A stretch of 64,000 nucleotides of DNA from Nostoc sp. UHCC 0702 (GTDB lineage Bacteria > Cyanobacteriota > Cyanobacteriia > Cyanobacteriales > Nostocaceae): assembly GCA_017164015.1 (NCBI GenBank), contig CP071065.1, forward strand, positions 4,937,918 to 5,001,917. The letters run 5' to 3'. The position numbers were made by a program, and so were the translations under genes. Positions 47,201 through 56,446 of this stretch are shown here, in pieces (positions within the stretch are counted from its first letter, which is position 1; the number at the start of each line of letters is the position of its first letter). The notes under the pieces are model-generated. The model did no database searches and had not been told where the DNA came from. It worked only from the letters and a program-made list of their open reading frames with translations.

Positions 47201-47513
47201 ATAATTGTTGAATTTTTTTAGAAATATCTTCCTGAGATAAATTAGTGAAATTTAGATATTCCCAATTCAAATAACTCTGATCTGCAACTACCATAACAGG
47301 AGTTTTTACTCCAGGTGGGCAATAAAAACTTGTTTTCAGGATGTCATGATGATTGACAACTTGCCTAATAGCCTTTTGTAGTAACTCTGGTTGCAGATTA
47401 CCTTCAATCAAAATACTAGCTTGCGAACAGAAAGCAGAACTATTGTGTTGTAAATTCCATAGTCTTTTTTGTTGAGGTGCGAGTCTAAAGCCGCTAATAG
47501 TTTGAGTTTGCAT
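44298..47513 (-). CDS. NRPS: interface-type C, A (Asp), T
   Basis: 1071 residues. The N-terminal condensation-fold domain has PALCADT at 140-146 in place of HHxxxDG and begins ISGFRLAPQQKRLWNLQ. A domain about 450-960 (TSGSTGKPKGVGTEH near 608); the pocket residues D-L-T-K-I-G-H-V-G correspond to the aspartate code. T domain IGGHSLLLVQVH near 998, then a basic tail (RINARSNRKKQTRL). The functional C domain for this module is the last C of the 2943-residue NRPS, which is followed there by the fused hydroxylase. The expected unit is beta-hydroxy-Asp. Confidence 0.92.
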   Translation of the reverse strand: MQTQTISGFRLAPQQKRLWNLQHNSSAFCSQASILIEGNLQPELLQKAIRQVVNHHDILKTSFYCPPGVKTPVMVVADQSYLNWEYLNFTNLSQEDISKKIQQLFWEARQEYQNLSQAYPLRLYFIKLLETQHIIIISLPALCADTRTIKNLVNQISQAYAQCCQGKAFSEEYVQYVQFSEWQNQLLEDEEAKEAQEYWQQQKINSLLALKLPNERQIKSGQFIPDSYQLAISQELYDKIYNLAQRHNKTPEVILLACWQILIWRLTGESEIVIGTVSDRREYEELHDTLGLLATWLPIKTKFTPNLNFIEVLAAVAQTLENAAEWQDYFVAEAVVQDNFLAFPIGFEFENISENKFDNTEVTFTLQGIYSFIEPFKVKLTCLQRNNGLLAEFDYDINYFSQETIQRLAKTFETLLINLSNNSDIPISQLEILSASDRQELLVEFNQNKIDYFYNKCIHELFAEQAEKNPNSIAVVFEKHQITYGELNCKANQLAHYLKKQRVQPEFIVGLCVERSLEMIVGLLGILKAGGAYLPLEPNLPIEALNLRLQEAQTSLVITQQSLVNRFEKVKVIAIDADWENIAGESDENPHTEVKPENLVYVIFTSGSTGKPKGVGTEHRQLLNYINAIAHQLNLPTTANYATVSSLSADLGNTMIFPSLCRGGCLHIISSARVGNAVELAEYCRQHPIDCLKIVPSHLAALLTATPSAASILPRQCLILGGEAASWKLISQIQQQAPSCEIFNHYGPTETTVGVLTYVVGNQADDLISETVPLGRPLANTQVYILDEELQPVPLGVPGELYISGAGLTRGYLNQPKLTAQRFISHSLLNQDLRLYKTGDRARYLESGNIEFLGRVDNQVKIRGFRIELEEIELTLTKYPAIQQAVVKVQHSENNQRLLAYIVTQQKTAININELRSFLKQKLPDYMLPSAFGILKNLPLTSNGKVDRQALPDIESLSSELAVKYELPKTEIEQAIALLWQQILQIEKVGINDNFFDIGGHSLLLVQVHAKLLEMSSVDIAITHLFEYPTISSLAKYLTQAQPETSTLVETQQRAASRINARSNRKKQTRL

Positions 47514-47542
47514 GTTGATTGAGGATTTTTTGACGAAAAGTA

Positions 47543-50500
47543 TTAATTTTTAGGACTATCGATATCTTTACCATTAATCATTTCTGCCATTGCAACAACG
47601 ATTTTACGCTGCCCAACAAAGGGGTTTCTACCATGAGCAGCCAGCATATTATCTAGCATGATAATGTCGCTTTTTTGCCAAGGGTAGCTAGTTTGCGATC
47701 GCTGATAAACTGCATTAATTTCGGCAATCTCTTCTTCTGTAATTGGTGTACCGTCACCAAAGTAAACATTACGAGGTAACTTGGATTCACCAAATATAGA
47801 TAGCAGTGATTCTCGTACTTTCTTATCTAAATAGGATATATGATGTAATTGAATTTGATTGAAAAATATAGATTCACCAGTTTTGGGATGTACTACTAAA
47901 CCTGGGCGGATTTGTCGGGTAACTAACCCATTATCAGCATACCATTCAAAGTCAATTTCAGCTTGACGACAGTAATTTTCTACTTCGTTTTTATCTGTAG
48001 TTTGAAAGAAGTTCTGCCAACTAACATCTAAACCCTCAGCGAAATTTCTCACATACATTAACTGTTTGGTAGCTAATTTTTCTCGCAATTGAGAACTGAG
48101 CAATTGATAAGCTTTACGACAGTCTACAATGGGGGTTTCTCCACCTTCAGCCGCAGGTTGAACGCAGTAAAACCAAATCTTTGAGGGGAAGCAATGTAAA
48201 TGGGAGCTTTCATTATGGAAGAGAATTGCTTTATCTGCTGGGTAAGGAGTGGAACCATAAACTTTGCCACCTTCACCTGTGCGGGGTAAATCGCCATATT
48301 CAGCAAATAAATTAGGAGAAATTGTTTGAGTAAAATTTTCAAACTCTGAAACTGATTTTACATTAAAACCTCTAAATAAAATCGCCCCATGTTTGCATAA
48401 TTCTGATTCAAGATAATCTCGATTACTTTCAGCCCAAGATATTAAATCAACTTCTGCACTATTAGGTTGAATCACGAGAGGAAATTTTTGCCCCTCTTGC
48501 AGATAATCTGTTTTGATTAATTGCTCTGCTGACAGACTCACCGCTTTAGGAGCAATAGTCATAAATTTTTGTCTTTTAGCTGCTTTACGCTCCTGCTGCT
48601 GCATAGTTTGTTGTGCCTTTTCTGCTTCTGTGAGCATTTTTAATGTATTGATGCGGCTTTCAGATTGAGCCACAATGCTGTTGATTAATGTTTCCCAGTG
48701 ATTTGTAAATTGAGTGATGGTATTCGCAGCAAATAAATCAGTGTTATATTGCCATTTACCTTCTATACCTGCCTCGGTTTCTGTGAGAAACAAGGCTAAA
48801 TCAAATCTGGCATTTCTGCTTTCTAGTTCCAGTAAATTTAAGGTAACTCTTGGTAATTCTAAGGCTGAATTCGGTGTATTTTGCAGGACAAATAACACCT
48901 GAAATAATGGAACTGTGTTGCTGAGATGCCGTTCGGGTTGTAATTCTCTAACTAACTCGTCAAAGGGTAAATCTTGATGAGCGTAAGCTGCTAATGTTTG
49001 GGTGCGAACACGTTGCAATAACTCTAGGAAAGTGGGATTTCCACTTAAATCTGTACGTAAAACTAATAAGTTAACAAAGAAGCCAATTAATTGTTCAATT
49101 TCTGCTTGATTGCGGTTGGCAACATCAGTACCAACAACAATATCATCTTGATTGCTGTAACGTTGCAGTAAGATTTTAAAACTCGCCAGCAGTGTCATAA
49201 ATAAGGTTACACCTGCTTGCTGAGAAAGCGATCGCACTTGTTGCACCACTGACGCAGGTATCACAAAACTATAACTAGCACCCCGGTTACTTTTCACTTC
49301 TGCACGGGCACGGGTTGTAGGTAGTTGCAGTACAGGTAAGTTTGCTAATTCCTGCTTCCAGTAGGTGAGTAAAGCTTCTCGTCTTTCACCTTGCAAGTGT
49401 TGACGTTGCCAAACTGCAAAGTCTGCATATTGAATGGGTAATGCTGGTAGAAAAGAGGCTTCGCCGGCAGCAAAAGCGGTGTAGAGTGCTGCTAATTCCT
49501 TAATTAATATACCAGTTGACCAACCATCAAAAACTATATGGTGGATAGTGAATAGTAAGATTTGTTCTTGTTTGCCTAGTTGCAAAAGTGTGCATCTGAG
49601 TAACGGTGCTTGGGTAAAATCAAAGGGACGCTGGAATTCTTCAATACTCAAACGCTGAATTTCTGCTTCTTGTTCAGCTTTCGTCAATTCCTGCAAGTTT
49701 ATTACAGGTATTTTTAGCTGCACATTGTTAACAATTACCTGTAATGGTTCCCCATCATTTAAAACAAAGATACTGCGTAAAACTTCGTGACGACGGATAA
49801 TTTCGTTAATGCTTTCCTCTAACGCTTTTATATTCAACTCACCTACAAGGCTTACTGCTGCGGGCATATTGTAAACACCGCTATTAAGGTTAAGTTGTTC
49901 TAATAACCATAATCTAGCTTGAGCAAAAGATAGAGGTAAATTTACATGACGAGAAATAGGTTTAATTGCAGAAACACCCTGGTTACTTGTTTGCTGAATC
50001 TCCTTAGCTAGTTTTGCAATGGTGGGGAATTCAAATAAACGCTGAAGCAGTATATCCACCCCAAAGGTTTTGCGAATACGAGAAATGACTTGAGTTGCTA
50101 ATAAAGAATGTCCGCCTAGTTCAAAGAAATTGTCGTGAATACCAACTTGAGAAACACCCAAAACTTGACTCCAAATTCCGGCTAATACTTCTTCTACTGG
50201 ATAACGAGGAGCAACAAAACTACTTACTAATTCCCAGCTATTATTTTCCGGTGCAGGTAAAGCGCGGCGGTTTACTTTCCCGTTAGGAGTTAAAGGTAGA
50301 GAATCTAAGATAACAAAAGCGCTGGGTATCATGTACTCAGGTAGTTTTTGCCGTAAATACTGGCGCATCTCATCATTAACGGCGTTTTCAGCAATTACAG
50401 CAGTTTTCATGTTTTTATTCCACACTCTTGATTGCTCTCTGCGCCTCTGCGTCTCTGCGTGAGATAAAAAAGATGTGTTATCTTTACCTGAAGATAGCTG

Positions 50501-53500
50501 TAAATAAGCAACTAAACGTTGATTTCCTGGTACATCTTCTCGCGCCATCACCACACATTGATTAACTGCGGGATGTTGTTCTAATACTGCTTCAATTTCG
50601 CCTAACTCAATGCGGAAACCTCGGAGTTTAACTTGATAATCAATCCGTCCTAAGTATTCAATGTCTCCATTTGCAAGATAACGGGCTAAGTCTCCAGTTT
50701 TGTATAGGCGGCTTTGTGGGTCAGAAGTGAAAGGATTAGGAATAAACTTTTCCTGAGTGAGTTCAGGTTGATTAAAATAACCCCGTGCTAACCCCACACC
50801 ACCAATATACAGTTCTCCAGGAACGCCTACGGGTACAGGTTGCAAATGTTTGTCAAGGATATAGATTTGGGTGTTAGCTATAGGATGACCAATAGTAACT
50901 ATAGCTTCACCCTCATCTACTTGATGAATGGTAGACCAAATGGTTGTTTCTGTAGGGCCATACAAATTCCACACATTAGCTGATCTTTGACGCAATTGTA
51001 AAGCTAAGTTTTGGGATAAGGCTTCACCACCACAGAGAATTTTGAATTTTGTATTTCCTTCCCAGCCTGCATCTAATAACATTCGCCAAGTTGCAGGAGT
51101 AGCTTGCATGACGGTTGCAGCAGAATTATCCAGTTTTTGTAATAATTGAATGCCGTCCATCGCAACTTCACGGCTGACTAAAATTAATTTAGCTCCCGTT
51201 ATTAAAGGAAGGAAAATTTCTAAAACCGCAATATCAAAAGATAAGGTAGTTATTGATAGCAGGTTATCTGTATTTTTTAATTGCAAGTTCTGCTGCATCG
51301 CGGTGAGGAAATTTACCACACTCCGATGGGTAATTTGTACGCCTTTGGGTTTACCAGTAGAACCGGAAGTATAAATTGTGTAGCTGAGATGGCTAGGATT
51401 AACGTTGCTATTAACTGGGTTTTTTTGATGTGTAGCGATGCTTTCCCAGTCGCTATCTAAACAGATAACTTGTGCATAGTTAGGTGGAAGAGTTTTTAAT
51501 AAATTTTGCTGAGTTAATAAGACTGAAATTTGCGAGTCTTCTAACATGAACGCCAAGCGTTTTTGAGGATATGTAGGATCTAAAGGAAGATAGGCTCCTC
51601 CTGCTTTGAGAATTGCTAACATAGCAATGATCATTTTTGAGGAACGCTCTACACAAATTCCCACTAATACTTCTGAATATACTCCCAATTTTTGCAAATA
51701 ATTAGCTAATTGATTGGCTCGCTGATTTAGTTCTTGATAAGTCAGTTGCTCGTTTTCAAATACTACTGCAACAGCATCAGGTGTTTGCTTTACTTGCGCT
51801 TCAAATAGCTGATGAATACAGACAGATGGATAATCAGTTTGTGTATCATTTTGCTCGATTAATAATTGCTGTAATTCTGGCTTTGTTAAAATTACAAAAT
51901 TTGATAAATACTGATCAGGATTGACTACAACTTTTTCTAGTAATGTTTGAAAATGCCCTTGCATTCTGCTGATGGTTGCAGCGTCAAACAAATCGCTGTT
52001 ATATTCAAATACTCCCATCAAGCCTTGATTACTTTCTGTTAAAAACAAAGTTAAATCAAAGGCAGCTGTTTCAGTATCTACTTGCTCTAAATTGATAGTT
52101 AATTCTGGAAGCTTGAGTTCTTCCAGAGGAGCATTTTGTAATGCAAACATCACCTGAAACAGTGGTGTATGGCTCAAGTTGCGCTCTGGTTGTAACTCTT
52201 CTACCAACTGTTCAAAGGGCAAATCTTGGTGAGTATAAGCGCCAAGTGTAACTTCCCGTACTCGTTTGAGTAATTCTTGGAAAGTGGGATTACCAGATAA
52301 GTTAGTTCGTAACACTAAAGTATTGACAAAAAAGCCAATAAGCCCTTCAATTTCCACTCGATTACGGTTGGCAATAGGTGAGCCAATTAAGATATCTTCT
52401 TGCTGGGTGTAGCGATAGAGTAAAGTTTGAAAGGCTGCTAGTAAGGTCATAAACAGCGTTACGCCTGACTGCTGACTCAAGGTTTTGAGTGCTGCGGTGA
52501 GACTTGGGGAAATTTGAAACGACTGTTTTCTACCAACAAAGGTTTGAATAGCTGGTCTTGGTCGGTCAGTGGGAAGTTCTAAAACTGGTAAACTACCACT
52601 CAACTGCTGCTTCCAGTAGTTTATTTGAGATGCTAACACCTCATTTTGCAACCATTCTCTTTGCCAAACAGCAAAGTCTGTATACTGGATGGGTAGTTCT
52701 TTTAATAATGAAGGTTTGCCAGTACAAAAAGACTCATACAGCGCTGTTAATTCCTGCACAATTACGCCTGTTGACCAACCATCAGCGATGATGTGATGAA
52801 TGGTAAAGACTAACACATACTCTTGTGCAGATAGTTGTATGAGTATGGTATTGAAGAGTGGCCCAGTGGTTAAATTAAAAGATTGCTGTGCTTGTTGTTT
52901 CGCCAGTTTTGTGATTTCTGTTTCTTGTGTTTCTTTTGATAATTTCCTTAAATCTAAAATTGGTAATTTGATAGTGAATGTAGAATTAATAACTTGAATT
53001 GACTGCCCATCAACTGCTGTAAAAGTAGTTCGCAAAACTTCATGACGGCGAACAATTTCGTTGAGACTCTGTTCTAAAGATGCTATGTTTAGCACACCTT
53101 GGAGTCGCACAGTTCGTGAGAGGTTATAAGTACTGTTACCTGGTTCTAACTGGTCGAAAAACCAAAGTCGCTGCTGAGCAAAGGAAAGTGGTAATTTTTC
53201 ATCTCTTACTATTGGTTGTATGGGCAATACTTGCTGTTTTTCTCCCACATTCAGCGCTAATTCTACACGTTCTGCGAGTGCAGCAACAGTTGGCGATTCA
53301 AATAAACTCCGCAGAGGTAAATCTATCTGCAATATTTCCCTAATCTTGGAAATAACCTGCGTTGCTAACAGTGAGTGTCCCCCTAATTCAAAAAAGTTAT
53401 CATCAATTCCTACCAAATCAAGATGCAGAATTTGTGCCCAAATTCCTGCTATCACTTCTTCTACTAAGGTGCGGGGTGCTTTCTGTGACTGTGTTTGTAC

Positions 53501-56374
53501 TTGTTCTGGTGCAGGTAATGCTTGACGGTTGAGTTTACCATTGGGTGTTAAGGGTAATGCTTCCAACATCACAAAGTTAGAAGGCATCATGTAATCAGGC
53601 AATCTTTCTTTTAAAAAGCTGCGGTAGTTACTAAAGTTGGAGTTATCAAAGCTCTGATCATTATTAGATACTATATAAGCGACTAATCGCTTTTCTTGTG
53701 AGTCTTCCCTCGCTACAACCACAGCTTCCCGCACAGATGGATGTTGACAAAGTACTGCTTCAATTTCTGCTAGTTCAATACGAAAACCGCGAATTTTAAC
53801 TTGGTGGTCGCTACGACCGATAAACTCAACTGTACCATCTGGTAAATATCGTCCTAAGTCTCCAGTTTTGTATAGCCTTGTTCCCGGTTCTGTACTAAAG
53901 GGGTTGGGAATAAATTTCATAGCCGTCAGTTCCGGCTGCTGCAAATAGCATCTGGCTAAACCTGCACCACCAATGTACACTTCTCCTTTGACTCCTATGG
54001 GAGCTAGTTGTAAGTGTTCTTCCAACACATAGATTTGTGTGTTAGCAAGTGGTTTACCAAGGGGGACTGTTTTAGATTTTGTATGACCAGAAAGTACTGG
54101 ATGGGTGAGTACGCCGACAGTCGCTTCTGTGGGGCCGTAGTGATTGAAGATTTGGCAATTTGGAGCATAGTTTTGAATTTGCTCAATGATTTGCCAAGTG
54201 GCAGTTTCACCACCTAAAATCAATCGCTGGCGCGGCAGGATAAACTCTGGTGTAGAACATAGCAAAAGAGAACTGATGTGAGAGGGAACAATCTTCAAGC
54301 AATCGATAGGATGCTTGCGGCAATATTCCGCTAATGCTGTTGGGTCTGTTGTGCGGTCATAAGATATTACATGCAGACATCCCCCCGTGCAAAGAGAAGG
54401 AAACAAGACTGTGTTACCTAAGTCGGCAGCTAAGGTAGAAACAAGTGCAAAGTTAGCACCTACTGGTAGGCTTAATTTATCTATGATGCCATTGAGGTAA
54501 TTGACCAATTGCTGGTGTTCAACTGCTACTCCTTTGGCTTTGCCTGTGGAGCCAGAAGTAAACAGCACATAGGCTAAATTAGCACTTGTTGTCATGCTGC
54601 TGGGATTCGTATCACTTTCATTAGCAATAATTTTCCAGTCCCTATCTAAACAGATGGCTGTTATTTTGCCTTCATTAGTGATTTGTTCCAATCTATGCAC
54701 TAATGAGGAATGACTAACAACAAATGACACTTGGGCATCCTCTAACCTTGTAGTTAATGCCTTTGTAGGCAAAGCTGGATCTAGCGGTAGGTATGCACCA
54801 CCAGCTTTGAGAATACCCAAAAGTGCCACAATCATTTCTAAAGAGCGCTCTACGCACAACCCCACGAGTACTTCTCTTCCTACTCCCAGATGTTGCAGGT
54901 AGTAAGCTAGTTGATTGGCACGTTGATTCAATTCTCCGTAAGTTAATTGTTGGTCTTCAAAGACAACGGCAATATTATTAGGTGTTTTTTGTGCTTGTTC
55001 CTCGAATAGTTGGTGAATGCATTTGTTTTGGGAATAATCTCGCTTTGTGTTATTTACCTCGTTGAGTAATTGTCTCTCGTTTTCGCTGAGAATTTCTAGC
55101 TGGTTAATTGGTATATGAGGATTAGCGATCGCACTAGCTAACAATGTCTGAAATTGTTCTGTTAAACGGTTGATATCTTCTGCTTGTAATAAGTTAGCGT
55201 CGTAGTGTAATACTGCGTTAATTGTATGATTTTGATGAATACAGCTAAGTTTTATTTTGAAGCGATCAATACAACTATACTGTTGATAAATTGAAAATAA
55301 AATATGCCCATTACAATGCTTTACTGGTTCTTTTGCAAATTCAAAACATTCAGAAAAAAAATGTAAATTATTTGGGAAATCTACTAGTTCATTCCAGCTA
55401 AAATATTCTTGATATTTATCAATATTATTTAAATGAATATAATTTTGCTGTAGAACTTCTAATATAGAAAATTCAGGTTGTAATTTAATATCAAGTGGTA
55501 AATATTTAGCAAATAGTCCTAAAGCAGCCTCTAATTCCTGATATTTACGCCCCTGGAAAGCTAAACCGATAATTAAGTATTGCTGCTGGGTTAAGCGATA
55601 CAGTAGAATCTGCCAGCAAGCTAATAAAAAATCGGCTAGTGAATGATTATACTGTTGAATTAACTTTTCTAGCTGTTCTAAAAGATCAGGTGCAATCGTA
55701 AAAGTTTGCGTTTGTGGATAAAATTCTAGCTGTTGGGCTGTGTTTTGTTCCCATATTGACGAAATATCTTGTTTTCGCCAATAGTCTCTACCTAATTCTG
55801 TATCTGCTCCTTCCAATAATTCATTTTGCCATTCTGCTAAATCGGCGTATTGTAGTGGTTCATTTTCTAGTTCTGTATTTTGCACGCAAGCTGCATAAGA
55901 CTGGCTGATTTCTTGCACCAAAATATCTAGTGTTGCTGCATCTGCACAAAGCGCCGGTAAGCTGATGAGCAGAACATTTTTATATGGCGATAGAGTTACT
56001 ATAGATAGGCGCAATAGTGAACCTTGAACCAAATCAAATGGCTGTTGACCAAGTTGATGAAATAAACTTGATAATAATTCTTCTTGTTGTTGATAACTGC
56101 AACTGCTCAAGTCATAGTTTTCTCCCCAACTAATGCTGTTATTCCCAATCACTTGAAATGGGATTGTCATCCCTGGTAAGCAATGAAAATTGGTACGGAG
56201 TATTTCATGACGATTGACAACTTTTTCTAAAGCTCGTTTCAAGGTGCTGATATCTAAATTTCCCTCTATCAAAACTGCACACTGTGAACGATAGGGGAGG
56301 TTATTAAATTCTTGCAATTGCCACAAATGTTTTTGCTGGGGTGAGAGCCGAAAACCCTGCATTTCCTCAAGCAT
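47543..56374 (-). CDS. NRPS: interface-type C, A (Asp), T, C, A (Gly), T, C, SyrP-like hydroxylase
   Basis: 2943 residues. Domain 1, condensation fold with PALCADA at 140-146 (degenerate). A1 pocket D-L-T-K-I-G-H-V-G (Asp). T1 LGGHSLLATQ near 1001. C2 with intact HHIIADGWS near 1195. A2 pocket D-I-L-Q-L-G-L-I-W, the glycine code. T2 near 2087. C3 with HHIVFDGWS near 2278. A linker rich in Gln/Arg/Lys, then a fused TauD/SyrP-type dioxygenase from about 2610 with HNE in LFHNESSHLHCFPSKIWF near 2719 and the distal AHGRNPF. An unusual stretch of about 40 residues in the C-terminal part of A2 (SHAETQRRREQSRVWNK) is encoded by a genomic repeat. It accepts the fatty acyl chain from the FAAL protein and adds Asp then Gly. 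Confidence 0.93.
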   Translation of the reverse strand: MLEEMQGFRLSPQQKHLWQLQEFNNLPYRSQCAVLIEGNLDISTLKRALEKVVNRHEILRTNFHCLPGMTIPFQVIGNNSISWGENYDLSSCSYQQQEELLSSLFHQLGQQPFDLVQGSLLRLSIVTLSPYKNVLLISLPALCADAATLDILVQEISQSYAACVQNTELENEPLQYADLAEWQNELLEGADTELGRDYWRKQDISSIWEQNTAQQLEFYPQTQTFTIAPDLLEQLEKLIQQYNHSLADFLLACWQILLYRLTQQQYLIIGLAFQGRKYQELEAALGLFAKYLPLDIKLQPEFSILEVLQQNYIHLNNIDKYQEYFSWNELVDFPNNLHFFSECFEFAKEPVKHCNGHILFSIYQQYSCIDRFKIKLSCIHQNHTINAVLHYDANLLQAEDINRLTEQFQTLLASAIANPHIPINQLEILSENERQLLNEVNNTKRDYSQNKCIHQLFEEQAQKTPNNIAVVFEDQQLTYGELNQRANQLAYYLQHLGVGREVLVGLCVERSLEMIVALLGILKAGGAYLPLDPALPTKALTTRLEDAQVSFVVSHSSLVHRLEQITNEGKITAICLDRDWKIIANESDTNPSSMTTSANLAYVLFTSGSTGKAKGVAVEHQQLVNYLNGIIDKLSLPVGANFALVSTLAADLGNTVLFPSLCTGGCLHVISYDRTTDPTALAEYCRKHPIDCLKIVPSHISSLLLCSTPEFILPRQRLILGGETATWQIIEQIQNYAPNCQIFNHYGPTEATVGVLTHPVLSGHTKSKTVPLGKPLANTQIYVLEEHLQLAPIGVKGEVYIGGAGLARCYLQQPELTAMKFIPNPFSTEPGTRLYKTGDLGRYLPDGTVEFIGRSDHQVKIRGFRIELAEIEAVLCQHPSVREAVVVAREDSQEKRLVAYIVSNNDQSFDNSNFSNYRSFLKERLPDYMMPSNFVMLEALPLTPNGKLNRQALPAPEQVQTQSQKAPRTLVEEVIAGIWAQILHLDLVGIDDNFFELGGHSLLATQVISKIREILQIDLPLRSLFESPTVAALAERVELALNVGEKQQVLPIQPIVRDEKLPLSFAQQRLWFFDQLEPGNSTYNLSRTVRLQGVLNIASLEQSLNEIVRRHEVLRTTFTAVDGQSIQVINSTFTIKLPILDLRKLSKETQETEITKLAKQQAQQSFNLTTGPLFNTILIQLSAQEYVLVFTIHHIIADGWSTGVIVQELTALYESFCTGKPSLLKELPIQYTDFAVWQREWLQNEVLASQINYWKQQLSGSLPVLELPTDRPRPAIQTFVGRKQSFQISPSLTAALKTLSQQSGVTLFMTLLAAFQTLLYRYTQQEDILIGSPIANRNRVEIEGLIGFFVNTLVLRTNLSGNPTFQELLKRVREVTLGAYTHQDLPFEQLVEELQPERNLSHTPLFQVMFALQNAPLEELKLPELTINLEQVDTETAAFDLTLFLTESNQGLMGVFEYNSDLFDAATISRMQGHFQTLLEKVVVNPDQYLSNFVILTKPELQQLLIEQNDTQTDYPSVCIHQLFEAQVKQTPDAVAVVFENEQLTYQELNQRANQLANYLQKLGVYSEVLVGICVERSSKMIIAMLAILKAGGAYLPLDPTYPQKRLAFMLEDSQISVLLTQQNLLKTLPPNYAQVICLDSDWESIATHQKNPVNSNVNPSHLSYTIYTSGSTGKPKGVQITHRSVVNFLTAMQQNLQLKNTDNLLSITTLSFDIAVLEIFLPLITGAKLILVSREVAMDGIQLLQKLDNSAATVMQATPATWRMLLDAGWEGNTKFKILCGGEALSQNLALQLRQRSANVWNLYGPTETTIWSTIHQVDEGEAIVTIGHPIANTQIYILDKHLQPVPVGVPGELYIGGVGLARGYFNQPELTQEKFIPNPFTSDPQSRLYKTGDLARYLANGDIEYLGRIDYQVKLRGFRIELGEIEAVLEQHPAVNQCVVMAREDVPGNQRLVAYLQLSSGKDNTSFLSHAETQRRREQSRVWNKNMKTAVIAENAVNDEMRQYLRQKLPEYMIPSAFVILDSLPLTPNGKVNRRALPAPENNSWELVSSFVAPRYPVEEVLAGIWSQVLGVSQVGIHDNFFELGGHSLLATQVISRIRKTFGVDILLQRLFEFPTIAKLAKEIQQTSNQGVSAIKPISRHVNLPLSFAQARLWLLEQLNLNSGVYNMPAAVSLVGELNIKALEESINEIIRRHEVLRSIFVLNDGEPLQVIVNNVQLKIPVINLQELTKAEQEAEIQRLSIEEFQRPFDFTQAPLLRCTLLQLGKQEQILLFTIHHIVFDGWSTGILIKELAALYTAFAAGEASFLPALPIQYADFAVWQRQHLQGERREALLTYWKQELANLPVLQLPTTRARAEVKSNRGASYSFVIPASVVQQVRSLSQQAGVTLFMTLLASFKILLQRYSNQDDIVVGTDVANRNQAEIEQLIGFFVNLLVLRTDLSGNPTFLELLQRVRTQTLAAYAHQDLPFDELVRELQPERHLSNTVPLFQVLFVLQNTPNSALELPRVTLNLLELESRNARFDLALFLTETEAGIEGKWQYNTDLFAANTITQFTNHWETLINSIVAQSESRINTLKMLTEAEKAQQTMQQQERKAAKRQKFMTIAPKAVSLSAEQLIKTDYLQEGQKFPLVIQPNSAEVDLISWAESNRDYLESELCKHGAILFRGFNVKSVSEFENFTQTISPNLFAEYGDLPRTGEGGKVYGSTPYPADKAILFHNESSHLHCFPSKIWFYCVQPAAEGGETPIVDCRKAYQLLSSQLREKLATKQLMYVRNFAEGLDVSWQNFFQTTDKNEVENYCRQAEIDFEWYADNGLVTRQIRPGLVVHPKTGESIFFNQIQLHHISYLDKKVRESLLSIFGESKLPRNVYFGDGTPITEEEIAEINAVYQRSQTSYPWQKSDIIMLDNMLAAHGRNPFVGQRKIVVAMAEMINGKDIDSPKN
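50434..50466. repeat. Dispersed genomic repeat read in frame inside an NRPS A domain
   Basis: CTCTCTGCGCCTCTGCGTCT and following bases match the repeat of the intergenic copy at 12153-12180. On the minus strand it encodes SHAETQRRREQ within the A2 (Gly) domain. Confidence 0.85.
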
Positions 56375-56446
56375 TTTTCTTCTCCATAATTGGCACTAAA
56401 TATCTGAAATTAATTTTAAATGTTAATTTTTTGATGAAATAAATCA

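Noticed and set aside
23269..56374. The three degenerate condensation domains as sequencing errors or decayed starter C domains
   Set aside because: All three carry the same replacement and the rest of the domain is intact, so random error or independent decay is unlikely.
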